Positions 36,274-45,102 of a stretch of 59,656 nucleotides of DNA are shown here, piece by piece. The stretch comes from Opitutia bacterium Tous-C1TDCM. GTDB lineage: Bacteria; Verrucomicrobiota; Verrucomicrobiia; Opitutales; Opitutaceae. The position numbers were made by a program, and so were the translations under genes. The stretch lies in NCBI GenBank assembly GCA_002288455.1, contig NEUS01000008.1, forward strand, positions 1 to 59,656, written 5' to 3'. Positions within the stretch are counted from its first letter, which is position 1. Every line of letters begins with the position of its first letter. The notes beneath the pieces are model-generated. The model ran no database searches and was not told the origin of the DNA. It was given only the letters and a program-made list of their open reading frames with translations.

Positions 36274-37617
36274 ATGTCCTACACGTTTCCGAAATCCCAG
36301 GCCCTGTTCGAACGCGCGCAGCGCAGCATCGCGGCGGGCGTCAACAGCGGTATCCGAAAAATGGAGGCGCCCGTGCCGCTCTACTTCGCGCGCGGCAGCG
36401 GCCCGAACCTGTGGGACGTCGACGGCAACCATTACCTCGACTACCAGCTGGGCCAGGGCGCGTTGCTGTACGGCCACGCGCCCGCGGGCATGGCGGACGC
36501 GATCGCGGCGCAGGCCCGGCTCGGCACGCATTGGGCGGCGCAGTGCGAATTGGAAATCGAGGTCGCGGAACGGATCCAACGCATGATCCCGGCGGCGGAG
36601 CTGGTGCGTTTCAACAACTCCGCCACCGAGGTGGTGACGGCGGCGTTCCGCCTCGCGCGGGCGCACACGGGCCGGAAACTGATTCTGCGTTTCGAGGGCC
36701 ACTACCATGGCTGGGCCGACGAAGGGCTCGTCGGTTTCGCCAATCCGCCCGCGGTCTGGGGCGACGACGAGTCGCCCGCGCGCACGCACCCGAGCAAGGG
36801 CGTCATTCCCGAGGTGCTCGACCAGTTCGTGGTGGCGCGCTGGAACGACGTCGAGCACCTGCGTCGCCGCGTCGACGCCTGCCGCGGGCAATTGGCGGCG
36901 ATCGTGTTCGAGCCCGTGCTCTGCAACACCTGCTGCCTCGAGCCGGTGCCGGGATTGCTGCAGACGATCCGCGAGCTCTGCGACCGCGACGGCATGCTGA
37001 TGATTTCCGACGAGACGATCACCGGTTTCCGTTTCGGCGCGGGCTGCGCGCAGGGGTACTACGGCTACCAGCCCGACCTGACCGTGCTCGGCAAGGCAGT
37101 CGGCGGCGGCACGCCGTTTGCGGCCTTGGCCGGCACGAAGGCGGCGATGGCCAAGATCCTGTCCGGCGAAGTCGTGCATGCCGGGACCTTGAATGCCAAT
37201 CCGCTCTGCTTGGCCGCGAGCAAGTGGAGCCTCGACGCGGTGACGGCGGCCGGCCCGGAGCATCCGGCGGAGTTGCGCCGGCTGGGCGGCAAGCTCATGG
37301 CGGGGCTGCGGGCTTTGGCCGACACCCATCGCGTGCCGCTGCGGCCGCAGGGGCCGGAGCTGATTTTCCATGCCGTGATGCTGAAGCCCGGCGCCGCCGA
37401 GGGCCCGATCCGCGACTACCGCGACTATGTGCGCCGACACGATCCGGCGCGCTGGACGCACCTGCGGCGTTGCCTGCTCGAGACGGGTGTGCGCGCGATC
37501 GAGCGCGGCCTCTGGTCGATCAGCCTCGCGCACCGCGAGGCGGACATCGACGAAACGCTCTTCCGCGCGGGCAAGGCCTTCGCCCGCCACGCGGAGACGT
37601 GGACGGCTCCGGTCTGA
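36274..37617 (+). CDS. Class III aminotransferase, glutamate-1-semialdehyde aminomutase-like
   Basis: A 447-residue fold-type I PLP enzyme of the HemL/class III group. It shows RAQRSIAAGVNSGIRKMEAP, LWDVDGNHYLDYQLGQG, VRFNNSATEVVTAAFRLARA, EGHYHGW, ISDETITGFRFG and the PLP lysine in TVLGKAVGGGTPFAA. A true HemL is possible, but the setting in a catabolic cluster, the extended C-terminus and the neighbours argue for a transaminase or aminomutase acting on an amino-acid or aldehyde intermediate. It follows the TIM-barrel gene by 11 bp and precedes the M81 gene by 11 bp, consistent with one operon. Confidence 0.85.
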   Translation: MSYTFPKSQALFERAQRSIAAGVNSGIRKMEAPVPLYFARGSGPNLWDVDGNHYLDYQLGQGALLYGHAPAGMADAIAAQARLGTHWAAQCELEIEVAERIQRMIPAAELVRFNNSATEVVTAAFRLARAHTGRKLILRFEGHYHGWADEGLVGFANPPAVWGDDESPARTHPSKGVIPEVLDQFVVARWNDVEHLRRRVDACRGQLAAIVFEPVLCNTCCLEPVPGLLQTIRELCDRDGMLMISDETITGFRFGAGCAQGYYGYQPDLTVLGKAVGGGTPFAALAGTKAAMAKILSGEVVHAGTLNANPLCLAASKWSLDAVTAAGPEHPAELRRLGGKLMAGLRALADTHRVPLRPQGPELIFHAVMLKPGAAEGPIRDYRDYVRRHDPARWTHLRRCLLETGVRAIERGLWSISLAHREADIDETLFRAGKAFARHAETWTAPV

Positions 37618-37628
37618 CGTTCGCCGCG

Positions 37629-39143
37629 ATGTCCCGCCGTTATCGGATTCTTACGGCCGGTTTTTTCCACGAGACGCATACGTTCGTGGATGACGTCACG
37701 GGCTGGGCCGATTTCGACACGGCCCGGGACGAGGCCGTCTTGCGCAAACGCGGGGACGGTTCGCCGACCGACGGGTTTCTCGAGGAGGCGGAGCGGCAGG
37801 GCTTCGACGTGGTGCCGACGCTGGACGCGAGGGCGACGCCGAGCGGCACGGTGGCCGACGCCGCCTTCGAGGCGTTCTGGGCGGAGTTCGAGCGCCGGGC
37901 CCGGCCGGCCCTGGCGGCGGGGATCGACGGGATTTTCCTGATTTTGCACGGCGCGATGGCGACGCAGAGCCTGACGGATCCGGAAGGCGAACTGCTGCGC
38001 CGCCTGCGGGCCCTGCCCGGGGCGGCGGCGCTGCCGGTGTTCGGCGTGCTCGACCTGCATGCGAATGTGTCGGCCGCGATGTGCCGCCTGGCGAACGGAC
38101 TCGTGACGTATCGGGAAAACCCGCACACGGACGCGCGGCAGGCGGCGGCGCGGGCGACGGCGCTGCTCGGGCGCTGCCTGCGCGAGGGGCTCGCGGTGCA
38201 CATGGAGCGATGCCGTCCGCCTCTCGTCTGGGCGCCGCCGGGCACCGGCACCGCGACCGATCCGATGCGGGCGTTGCGCAGTTTCGCCACCGCGGCGGAG
38301 GCGGCGAATCCGGCGCTGCTGGCCTTCAATGTGGCGGCGGGATTTTCGTTTGCGGACACGCCGGACACGGGCGTGTCGCTGAGCGCGGTGGTGGCCGGGC
38401 CGGCGGGAACGGCGGCCGAAGCGCTGCGGGCCGGGGCGGAGTTGGCGTGGCGGTTGCGGGAGGCGGGCGAGATCCGCTATCCGGACGTGGCGGAAGTGGT
38501 CGCGCGGCTGGAGCCGGGCGCCCCGGGCCCGGTGTTGCTCGTGGAGCCGGCGGACAACATCGGGGCGGGTGCGCCGGGCGACGGCACCGGAATTCTCCGC
38601 GCCTTGCTCGCGCGTCGGGTGGAGCGGAGCCTGGTCGTGATCAACGATCCGGCGGCGGTGACGGCGCTGGCGGACACGGCCATCGGCGAAACGCGCGACC
38701 TGGCGATCGGCGGCCGCGGATTCCGCGGCGATCCGGGGCCAGTCAACTTGGCCGCGCGACTGGTTTCGCGGAGCGCGGGCGGCTTCGACCTGGAGGACCG
38801 GCACAGCCACCTCGCTTCGATGGTCGGGGTGCATTGCGAGATGGGGCCCTGCGCGGTGGTGGTCGCGGGGGGCACGACGGTGCTGCTGACGAGCCGGAAG
38901 ACGCCGCCGTTCGACCTCGGGCAATTGCGGAGCCAGGGGATCGAACCGCGGGATTTCGCGGTGATCGGGGTGAAGGCGGCGGTCGCGCACCGGCGCGCCT
39001 ACGACCCGATCGCGACGGCGTCGCATTTTGTCGATACGCCCGGGCCTTGCTCCAGCGACCTGCGTCGCTTTCCGTGGCGGCAGCTGGGGCGGCCGGTCTG
39101 GCCGCTCGACCCGGCAACCGAATTTTCCTGCCTCACTTCATGA
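37629..39143 (+). CDS. M81-family metallohydrolase (MlrC-like)
   Basis: A 504-residue cytoplasmic protein of the M81 family, named after microcystinase C, which hydrolyses linear microcystin. Motifs are AGFFHETHTFVDDVT, ILHGAMATQSLTDPEG, LDLHANVSAAM, YRENPHTD, VEPADNIGAGAPGDGTG and MVGVHCEMGP, including conserved His, Asp and Glu likely to bind zinc. Most M81 proteins in environmental bacteria lie in amino-acid or lactam catabolism clusters with RidA, aminotransferases and aldolases, as here. The stop overlaps the ATG of the RidA gene. The true substrate is unknown. Confidence 0.88.
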   Translation: MSRRYRILTAGFFHETHTFVDDVTGWADFDTARDEAVLRKRGDGSPTDGFLEEAERQGFDVVPTLDARATPSGTVADAAFEAFWAEFERRARPALAAGIDGIFLILHGAMATQSLTDPEGELLRRLRALPGAAALPVFGVLDLHANVSAAMCRLANGLVTYRENPHTDARQAAARATALLGRCLREGLAVHMERCRPPLVWAPPGTGTATDPMRALRSFATAAEAANPALLAFNVAAGFSFADTPDTGVSLSAVVAGPAGTAAEALRAGAELAWRLREAGEIRYPDVAEVVARLEPGAPGPVLLVEPADNIGAGAPGDGTGILRALLARRVERSLVVINDPAAVTALADTAIGETRDLAIGGRGFRGDPGPVNLAARLVSRSAGGFDLEDRHSHLASMVGVHCEMGPCAVVVAGGTTVLLTSRKTPPFDLGQLRSQGIEPRDFAVIGVKAAVAHRRAYDPIATASHFVDTPGPCSSDLRRFPWRQLGRPVWPLDPATEFSCLTS

Positions 39144-39529
39144 ACACCGCCGTCAGCTATCCCTCCGATCCCGCCACGCCCACGTCGCATCTGCCGTTCA
39201 GCCCGGCGGTCCGCGTGGGCGATTTGATTTTCGTGTCCGGCCAGGCCTCGGTCGACGCCCTCGGCAAGATCGTGCCGGATACGTTCGAGGGCGAATTCCG
39301 GCGGTCGGTGGAGAACCTGCGCCGCGTGCTGCTCGGGGCGGGCAGCGATCTCGCGCATGTGGTGCAGACGCGCAACTACGTGCGCGACGAGGCGAACCTG
39401 GGCCGCTACAACGAGCTTTACCGCGAATATTTCGCCGCGCCGTTCCCGGCCCGGACGACGATCACGGGCTGCCTGCCGCCGTCCCTGCATTTTGAGATTG
39501 AGTGTGTCGCCGTCGCCAAGACCTCCTGA
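39140..39529 (+). CDS. RidA/YjgF/Rid-family protein
   Basis: A 129-residue trimer-forming Rid protein: YPSDPATPTSHLPFSPAVRV, GDLIFVSGQASVD, EFRRSVENLRRVLLGAGSDL, RNYVRDEANLGRYNELY, RTTITGCLPP and FEIECVAVA. The Arg in ARTTITG sits where RidA enzymes bind the carboxylate of enamine or imine intermediates, which they hydrolyse to keto acids. This fits PLP-dependent steps by the neighbouring aminotransferase and threonine-synthase-like enzyme. Start overlaps the M81 stop (ATGA). It may belong to a Rid subgroup other than archetypal RidA. Confidence 0.9.
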   Translation: MNTAVSYPSDPATPTSHLPFSPAVRVGDLIFVSGQASVDALGKIVPDTFEGEFRRSVENLRRVLLGAGSDLAHVVQTRNYVRDEANLGRYNELYREYFAAPFPARTTITGCLPPSLHFEIECVAVAKTS

Positions 39530-39535
39530 TTCCCG

Positions 39536-40339
39536 ATGAAAATCATCCGCTACCTCGACGCCGCCGGCGCGGTGCATTTCGGTTCCGAACAGCCCGACGG
39601 CACCGTGTACCGGATCGCCGGGGACATTTTCCGCGACTACGTCGTGACACCGCAGCACGACCACGTGGCGAAGCGCCTGGCGCCGATCGAGCCGCGCCAG
39701 ATTCTCGGCGTGGGCCTGAACTACCGGCACCACGCGAAGGAAGCCGGCATGAAGGAACCGGAATTGCCGGTGCTCTTCGTGAAAGGCGTGAACACGCTGC
39801 AGAATCCCGGGGATCCGATTTTGATCCCGACGCACCTGCCGAGCACGGAGGTCGACTACGAATGCGAACTCGCCGTCGTGATCGGGCGGAATTGCAAAAA
39901 CGTCTCCCGCGACGACGCGCTCGACCATGTGCTCGGCTACATGTGCGCCAACGACGTGTCGGCCCGCGACTGGCAGATCAAGCGGGGCGGCGGGCAATGG
40001 TGCCGCGGCAAGTTCTTCGACACTTTTTGTCCGCTCGGGCCGTGCCTCGTGACGACGGACGACATCCCGGATCCGAACGCGCTGAAGATCTCGACGCGGC
40101 TGAACGGCGAGACGGTGCAGGATTGGACGACGGCGGACATGATTTTCGACGTGCCGCGGATCATCGAATTCCTCAGCGCGAGCACGACGTTGCCGGCGGG
40201 CACGGTGATCCTGACGGGCACGCCGCACGGCGTGGGCATGGCGGCGAAGCCGGTGCCGCGTTGGCTGAAGCCCGGCGACGAAGTGACGATCGCGATCGAG
40301 AATGTCGGCGAGCTGACGAATCCCGTGGCCATGGAGTAG
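39536..40339 (+). CDS. Fumarylacetoacetate hydrolase (FAH)-family protein
   Basis: A 267-residue protein with an FAH catalytic fold in its C-terminal two thirds. The signature ILGVGLNYRHHAKEAG is followed by the metal-binding set in STEVDYECELAVVIG, GYMCANDVSARDWQ, FDTFCPLGPCLVT and TLPAGTVILTGTPHGVG. Family members hydrolyse, hydrate or decarboxylate beta-diketo or keto-deoxy acids, including 2,4-diketo-3-deoxy-L-fuconate hydrolases in sugar catabolism. In this island, hydrolysis of a diketo-deoxy sugar acid made by the SDR is attractive but inferred. It lies 6 bp after RidA. Confidence 0.9.
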   Translation: MKIIRYLDAAGAVHFGSEQPDGTVYRIAGDIFRDYVVTPQHDHVAKRLAPIEPRQILGVGLNYRHHAKEAGMKEPELPVLFVKGVNTLQNPGDPILIPTHLPSTEVDYECELAVVIGRNCKNVSRDDALDHVLGYMCANDVSARDWQIKRGGGQWCRGKFFDTFCPLGPCLVTTDDIPDPNALKISTRLNGETVQDWTTADMIFDVPRIIEFLSASTTLPAGTVILTGTPHGVGMAAKPVPRWLKPGDEVTIAIENVGELTNPVAME

Positions 40340-40412
40340 GCAAGGCGCCCGCGGCGGGAATACCGGCGGACCGCCATTGCGCAACGGCCCGCGCGGCGCC
40401 ACCGTGCGGGCG

Positions 40413-41438
40413 ATGACCACGATCGCGTTTTTCGACACCAAGACCTACGACCGCGACTACTTCGTCCGCGCGCCGGGCTCGGACCGGGTGAAGTGGCAAT
40501 TCCACGAGTTCCGCCTGAGCAGCGAGACGGCGGCGAGTGCGGCCGGGGCGCAAGCGGTGTGCGTCTTCGTCAACGACCGGCTGGATGCGGCCTGCCTGCA
40601 GCGGCTGAAGGAAAGCGGGGTGCGGCTGGTGGCGTTGCGCTGCGCCGGTTTCAACAACGTCGATCTCGCGGCCGCACGGGCCCTCGGGGTCGCGGTCACG
40701 CGGGTGCCGGCGTATTCGCCGCACGCGGTCGCGGAGCACACGCTGGCGCTGCTGCTGGCGCTGAACCGCAAGATCCACCGCGCGTACAACCGGGTGCGGG
40801 AGCACAATTTCTCGCTCAGCGGTCTCGTCGGCTTCGATCTCTTCGGCAAGACTGTCGGGGTGGTCGGCACCGGCAAGATCGGCAAGATCGCCGCCGGCAT
40901 TTTCCGCGGCTTCGGCACCGAGGTCTTGGCCTACGACCCGTATCCGAGCCCGGAGTGGGCGGCGGCGGCGGGCGTGCGTTATACGGATCTGGATACGTTG
41001 CTGGCGGCCAGCCACATCGTCTCGCTGCACCTGCCTTTGACGCCGCAGTCGCGCTACCTGGTCGACGCCGCGGCGTTCGCGCGGATGCGGCCCGGCGCGT
41101 ACCTGATCAACACGAGCCGCGGCAAACTGGTGGACACGACGGCGCTGATCGAAGCGCTGAAGACCGGCCGGATCGGCGGCGTGGCGCTCGACGTGTACGA
41201 CGAGGAGGAGGGGATTTTCTTCGAGGACCACTCGGGCGAGATCCTGCAGGACGACGAGCTTTCGCGGCTGCTGACTTACCCGAACGTGCTGATCACGGCG
41301 CACCAGGCCTTTCTCACCGAGGAAGCGCTGAGCGAGATCGCGCGGGTGACGACGGCCAATCTGGCGGCGCTGGGCGAAGGGCGGCCGTATCTGCCCGACT
41401 CGGTTCTGGTTGATGCGTCGGCATCGGGGCCGGGCTGA
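40413..41438 (+). CDS. ldhA: D-lactate dehydrogenase-like 2-hydroxyacid dehydrogenase
   Basis: A 341-residue NAD-dependent D-2-hydroxyacid dehydrogenase that strongly resembles fermentative LdhA of Escherichia coli. Matching blocks are CVFVNDRLD, LRCAGFNNVDLAAA, RVPAYSPHAVAEH, KTVGVVGTGKIGKI, AYDPYPSPEW, NTSRGKLVDT and the catalytic-His region LITAHQAFLTEEAL. The reaction is reduction of pyruvate to D-lactate. At the end of a cluster with two pyruvate-releasing aldolases it would drain pyruvate and regenerate NAD. The ATG at 40413 gives the LdhA-like N-terminus; an in-frame start 36 bp upstream is unlikely. The 166 bp after it carries no gene. Confidence 0.87.
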   Translation: MTTIAFFDTKTYDRDYFVRAPGSDRVKWQFHEFRLSSETAASAAGAQAVCVFVNDRLDAACLQRLKESGVRLVALRCAGFNNVDLAAARALGVAVTRVPAYSPHAVAEHTLALLLALNRKIHRAYNRVREHNFSLSGLVGFDLFGKTVGVVGTGKIGKIAAGIFRGFGTEVLAYDPYPSPEWAAAAGVRYTDLDTLLAASHIVSLHLPLTPQSRYLVDAAAFARMRPGAYLINTSRGKLVDTTALIEALKTGRIGGVALDVYDEEEGIFFEDHSGEILQDDELSRLLTYPNVLITAHQAFLTEEALSEIARVTTANLAALGEGRPYLPDSVLVDASASGPG

Positions 41439-41603
41439 ACGATTCCGCCCCGGGTGGGCCGCAACGCGGGCCCTGCCCGCGGTTCGTTCCGCGGGACGCC
41501 CCGCCGACGGGAGCGGCGTCCGGTTCGATCGACCTTGGGCCCCCCGGCCGGTTTCCGAAGCGAACGCCGGCGACAGCGGCGGGACCCGACGTCCGGCCCT
41601 TCC

Positions 41604-42245
41604 CTAGTTGCGCGGCTTCTCGGCGGACTTGAAGATCGTGCCCAGACCCATGCTTGGGGGAGGATTCTGGTCCATGAACTCCAGAAAGCGGGTCCGGCGT
41701 TCGATGAGCAGCGCGCGAATCCGGGTCTGCTGTTCGGGCGTGAGGTCCAGCCGGGCCGTCAGAAGCTCGAGCACCGTGCCGACCTGCACAATGGAGGCCA
41801 CACCGACCAACGGTTCGAGCAACAGACCTTCGCGCAAGCTGGGTCCCTCCGCCGGCGCACCGCCCGCGACCGCGGCGGGGGATCGGGCGAGTTGGCGGAA
41901 GTCTTCCATCTGCCGACGCCGCTCCTCGACCAGGCGAGCGAAGCCGGCCTGTTGCCCGGGGGCAAGGGCGGCGGCGATACGATCGCGGAACTGGGCGTCG
42001 ATGGCGGCCATGTCCTCGCGGTACTGCTCGATCCTGGGCCAGAGTTGCATGGTTTGCCGGAAGATCGCCGCGCGATCCGCCGGCGAATCCGGCAAGGGAT
42101 GCAGGCGCAGGATGTCTCGAAATTCGGTGAAAAGCGTCACGGGGGGCGGCGGCAGTGTCCCGGCCCGAAGGGCCAGAAAGCACGCCGCCGCGCCCGCGAC
42201 CAGACCGAGGAACGAACAGATCACAGCCAGCAGACGGGTTCTCAT
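41604..42245 (-). CDS. Membrane-anchored protein with LTxxQ-like motif
   Basis: A 213-residue protein with one N-terminal membrane helix or signal anchor (RLLAVICSFLGLVAGAAACFLAL) and a helical, Arg/Glu-rich periplasmic part. DLTPEQQTRIRALLIERR near residue 175 and a weaker LAPGQQAGFARLVEERR near 100 resemble LTxxQ motifs of the Spy/CpxP and periplasmic metal-sensor families. A stress-sensing or anti-sigma-linked role is therefore possible. It ends the sigma-factor operon and its ATG overlaps the stop of the 91-residue gene. Overall similarity is too weak to name a family. Confidence 0.7.
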   Translation of the reverse strand: MRTRLLAVICSFLGLVAGAAACFLALRAGTLPPPPVTLFTEFRDILRLHPLPDSPADRAAIFRQTMQLWPRIEQYREDMAAIDAQFRDRIAAALAPGQQAGFARLVEERRRQMEDFRQLARSPAAVAGGAPAEGPSLREGLLLEPLVGVASIVQVGTVLELLTARLDLTPEQQTRIRALLIERRTRFLEFMDQNPPPSMGLGTIFKSAEKPRN

Positions 42246-42517
42246 GGCAGGCGGGCGACAAGGTTGGTTTGGGACGCTACGTCGATCCACGCGGCGAAGT
42301 TGCGGGCATTTTCCGCGGTCACGAGCCGTTCGCCCACCGCGACGACCACGAGCGCGCAGGCGGCGGCCGTCAGGGCGGCGAGGCCGAGACACCGCCACGC
42401 TTCCCGAGAGCTGACGCGAACGAGGCGATGCCGCCGCACTACGCGATCGGCAAGGTCGCCGCGCAGATGGGCGGCGGCACGGCGCCGGAAATGGGGCCAA
42501 GGGTCCGGTTCAATCAT
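42242..42517 (-). CDS. Small membrane protein downstream of ECF sigma factor, possible anti-sigma factor
   Basis: A 91-residue protein: a basic cytoplasmic N-terminus of about 40 residues, one membrane helix (CLGLAALTAAACALVVVAVG) and about 30 residues outside. Small one-helix proteins encoded directly after ECF sigma genes are often anti-sigma factors, but no zinc-binding HxxxCxxC motif is present. Its start overlaps the sigma gene end by 8 bp and its stop overlaps the next ATG, so the three are translationally coupled. The function is inferred from position only. Confidence 0.7.
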   Translation of the reverse strand: MIEPDPWPHFRRRAAAHLRGDLADRVVRRHRLVRVSSREAWRCLGLAALTAAACALVVVAVGERLVTAENARNFAAWIDVASQTNLVARLP

Positions 42518-43058
42518 GGTCGAGGGAATGATAGTGATTCTTCAGCCGCTCCCGCGCCCGGTGCAGCATGACCTTGATCGCCGCCAGCGATTTTCCCAGC
42601 GACTGCTGCATCTCCGCATGACTGCGGCCGTCCGCGGCCAGCGCGAGGATGGCGCGGTCGGTCTCGCTGAGTTGCTGCAGCGCGTGCCGGAGCGCATCGG
42701 CGAGCGTGGGATCGTAGTCCGGCGGGGCCGCCACGGTTTCGGTATGGTTTTCCTCCAGCGGCGAGAAGAATCGCCGCCAGCGCGCCCGGCGCAAATGGCT
42801 GATGCAGGCATTGCGGGTGAGACGGAACAGCCAGGCCTCGAAGCGCGTGTCGTCGCGCAGCTGGGGCAGACTGCCGAGCATGCGGAGCAAGACCTGCTGG
42901 GTGACGTCGTCGATGTCCGCCGTCGAACCGATGAGGGTGTAGACGAAGGTCGCGATGCGCTCCTGATAGGCGTGGATGAGACGACGTTGGGCATTCTCGT
43001 CGCCCGCGCGGGCAGCGGCAACGAGCGCCACCGTCTCGCCTTTCGAGCGTTCCTGCAT
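42510..43058 (-). CDS. ECF-type RNA polymerase sigma factor
   Basis: A 182-residue sigma-70-family factor with regions 2 and 4 only. Region 2 contains YQERIATFVYTLIGSTADIDD and VTQQVLLRMLGSLPQLRDD, then RFEAWLFRLTRNACISHLRR. Region 4 has LSETDRAILALAADGRSHAEM and SLAAIKVMLHRARERLK, the -35 recognition helix. It should direct RNA polymerase to a small regulon, often including its own operon. The gene lies 31 bp after the secreted-unknown gene at the end of the exporter set and is followed at once by two coupled membrane-protein genes. Confidence 0.9.
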   Translation of the reverse strand: MQERSKGETVALVAAARAGDENAQRRLIHAYQERIATFVYTLIGSTADIDDVTQQVLLRMLGSLPQLRDDTRFEAWLFRLTRNACISHLRRARWRRFFSPLEENHTETVAAPPDYDPTLADALRHALQQLSETDRAILALAADGRSHAEMQQSLGKSLAAIKVMLHRARERLKNHYHSLDHD

Positions 43059-43089
43059 GCGCGGACCATGAACGTCTGGGGCCGCCGAT

Positions 43090-43680
43090 TCAACGGCGGT
43101 CCCCGGAGCCGAGATTGGCGGCGGGAAGGTAGCGCAGGGCAAAGGCGACGGGCTGGGGCAGCTGGGAGCCATGGGCTTGAATTTCCAGGCGAAGGACCTT
43201 TTCCGCCGGATCAAACGAGAACGCACTGAGACGGGCGCGGTCGCCCGAGGCGAGGGATTGTTCGAGGCGGCGGTCGCGCCAGCGCAGCGAAACGTGCGCC
43301 TTCTGGCCGTCTTTGCCGGTCCACGCGACAGGAGCGGCGCCGGGCTGGAGCGGCGGAAACCGATGGTCGCCGAGCCGCAGCGCCCAGCCGGATTCGGACG
43401 ACTCGAGCGCAATCTCCGCGGGCGGATCGAGGCGCTCGCGGAGGCGGCGGAGCACGGCCGACCGTTGGAGGGCCGGGACTTGGCGGCCCGCTTTGGCCAA
43501 GGCGTCCTCGAACGCGCGCAGCGACGCGCGGTCAAGCGTGTAAAGCCCGGCAGGCAGCGCGGGGGTGTCGGCGGCGCGCAGGGCGACGGGCGCAAGCGCA
43601 ACGAGGCCGAGCGACAGGAACCGCAAAGCTCGGGGCCGCAGGAAGGCGACGAATGGCGGCCGGGGACGGAGGGTGGCCAT
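43090..43680 (-). CDS. Secreted protein of unknown function
   Basis: A 196-residue protein with a signal peptide or anchor near residues 15-37 (ALRFLSLGLVALAPVALRAA). The rest has no family I recognise. It is Arg- and Leu-rich and looks like a mixed alpha/beta domain, with SGWALRLGDHRFPPLQ and AHVSLRWRDRRLEQSL as the most regular strands. It sits 9 bp after the outer-membrane factor and 31 bp before the sigma gene, so it probably serves the exporter or its regulation. Confidence 0.65.
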   Translation of the reverse strand: MATLRPRPPFVAFLRPRALRFLSLGLVALAPVALRAADTPALPAGLYTLDRASLRAFEDALAKAGRQVPALQRSAVLRRLRERLDPPAEIALESSESGWALRLGDHRFPPLQPGAAPVAWTGKDGQKAHVSLRWRDRRLEQSLASGDRARLSAFSFDPAEKVLRLEIQAHGSQLPQPVAFALRYLPAANLGSGDRR

Positions 43681-43689
43681 GGCGAAGGA

Positions 43690-45102
43690 TCAGGTGCTCC
43701 AGGTGCCGCCGAGGGCGCGCACGAGCCGGACGGCGGCAAGCCGGCGTTGGCCGGCGAGCGCGGCGAGCGCACGTTCAAGGTCGAGGACGGCGCGTTGCGC
43801 GGCGAGCACCTCGAAATAGGAAACGAGTCCGCGGTCGTAGCGCACCTGGGTGAGGCGCAGGACTTCCGCCGAGGCCTCGCGGGCGTGTTGCTGCGCGCCC
43901 TCGCGCGCAGCGAGCGCCCGCGCTTCCGCCAAGGCGTCTTCGACTTCGCGGCACGCGACGAGCAGTTGCCGGCGGAATCCGGCCTCGGCCTGGGCAGCCG
44001 CGGCGCGGGCGACGGCGACTTGGGATTTGCCCCGGTCGCCGTCGAGCAACGGCACATTGAGGGACGGACCGACACCCCAGAACTGGCCGGGCCGGTTGAA
44101 GAATTCGTCGAGTTGGGTGGCGGAAAATCCGCCGCCGCCCGTGAGTTGGATCGTCGGATAGCGCGCGGCCTGGGCCGCGCCGATCTCGGCGGTGCGGGCG
44201 TGCAACTGCGCTTCCGCCGAGCGCACGTCGGGCCGGCGGCGCAGCAGGTCGGCGGGGACACCGACCGGAACCTCGGGGAGACGGGCGAAGATCCCGGCCG
44301 GCAGCGGTTCGGTGCGACCGGCCAGCAGCGCGAGCACGTTGATTTCCAGTTCGATGCGACGGCGCACGTCGGACAGGTCGGCCGCGAGGGTGTGCAGCTC
44401 GGCTTCGTCGCGGGCGACATCAACCTCGGAGACCAGGCCGGCGTCGCGGCGCGACTGCCGCAGACGCAGGGTCTCGCGCTGGCTGGCGATGCGCCGGTCG
44501 AGCACCTGGGCTTCGGCTTCGGCGGCGCGCAGGCGAAAATAGCCGGCCGCCACGTCGCCGGCGAGGGAGAGGCGCGCATCCGCCAGGTCCGCTTCGCTCG
44601 CTTCGACCTGCGCGTCGGCGCGTTCGGTCAATCGCCGTACCCGACCCCAGAGATCGAGTTCATAGCCGGCGGTTACCGAGAGCGCATAGCGGTCTCCGGT
44701 CTCGCGCACCGATTCCAAACCGCGCGGCGTGGAGACGACGCGCGCGGCGGATTCGCCGGCCAGCGTGGCGTCGGCGGCGCCGTTGACCGCGGGCCGGCGG
44801 GCGGCGCGATCGAGTCCGCGGCGGGCGAGAGCGGCGTCGCGGGCCGCCAGTGCGGCCGGCAGCGTCGGCGAATGCGCGATCGCCGCAGCCTGCAGCGCAT
44901 CGAGGGTCGGGTCGGCGAAGATCGTCCACCACCGGTCCGCGGGCGGCGCGGGCACCGTGCCGGCGGCAACTTCCGGGACGTGCCGAAACGAGGCGGGCAG
45001 GCTGACCGCGGGGCGCCGGTAGTCGGGCCCGACGGTGGAGCAGGCGGAAAGCGCGGCGAGCAGCAGCAGGGCGGCCGGGCCGCGCCAGACGACGGGATTC
45101 AC
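43690..45102 (-). CDS. Outer-membrane efflux factor, NodT/RND-type lipoprotein
   Basis: A 470-residue TolC-like channel. The N-terminus is a lipoprotein signal (LLLLAALSACSTVGPDYRRP), with the CxxVGPDYxRP block typical of the NodT subgroup. Two OEP repeats follow, containing YELDLWGRVRRLTERA, GDVAAGYFRLRAAEAEAQ, LPEVPVGVPADLLRRRPDVR, and in the second half the AQAEAGFRRQLL and EVEDALAEA helices. It forms the outer-membrane duct of a tripartite exporter. The start codon is GTG, overlapping the stop of the membrane-fusion gene (GTGA). Confidence 0.92.
   Translation of the reverse strand: MNPVVWRGPAALLLLAALSACSTVGPDYRRPAVSLPASFRHVPEVAAGTVPAPPADRWWTIFADPTLDALQAAAIAHSPTLPAALAARDAALARRGLDRAARRPAVNGAADATLAGESAARVVSTPRGLESVRETGDRYALSVTAGYELDLWGRVRRLTERADAQVEASEADLADARLSLAGDVAAGYFRLRAAEAEAQVLDRRIASQRETLRLRQSRRDAGLVSEVDVARDEAELHTLAADLSDVRRRIELEINVLALLAGRTEPLPAGIFARLPEVPVGVPADLLRRRPDVRSAEAQLHARTAEIGAAQAARYPTIQLTGGGGFSATQLDEFFNRPGQFWGVGPSLNVPLLDGDRGKSQVAVARAAAAQAEAGFRRQLLVACREVEDALAEARALAAREGAQQHAREASAEVLRLTQVRYDRGLVSYFEVLAAQRAVLDLERALAALAGQRRLAAVRLVRALGGTWST

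Noticed and set aside
36829-36840. Another GACCAGTT match
   Set aside because: It lies in the middle of the aminotransferase coding sequence, lacks the final G-rich part, and is expected by chance.
17827-41438. Calling the island a standard sialic acid (nan) operon
   Set aside because: No NanE, NanK, NagA or NagB gene is present, the lyase has a non-standard active-site tyrosine motif, and many neighbours belong to amino-acid-type metabolism.
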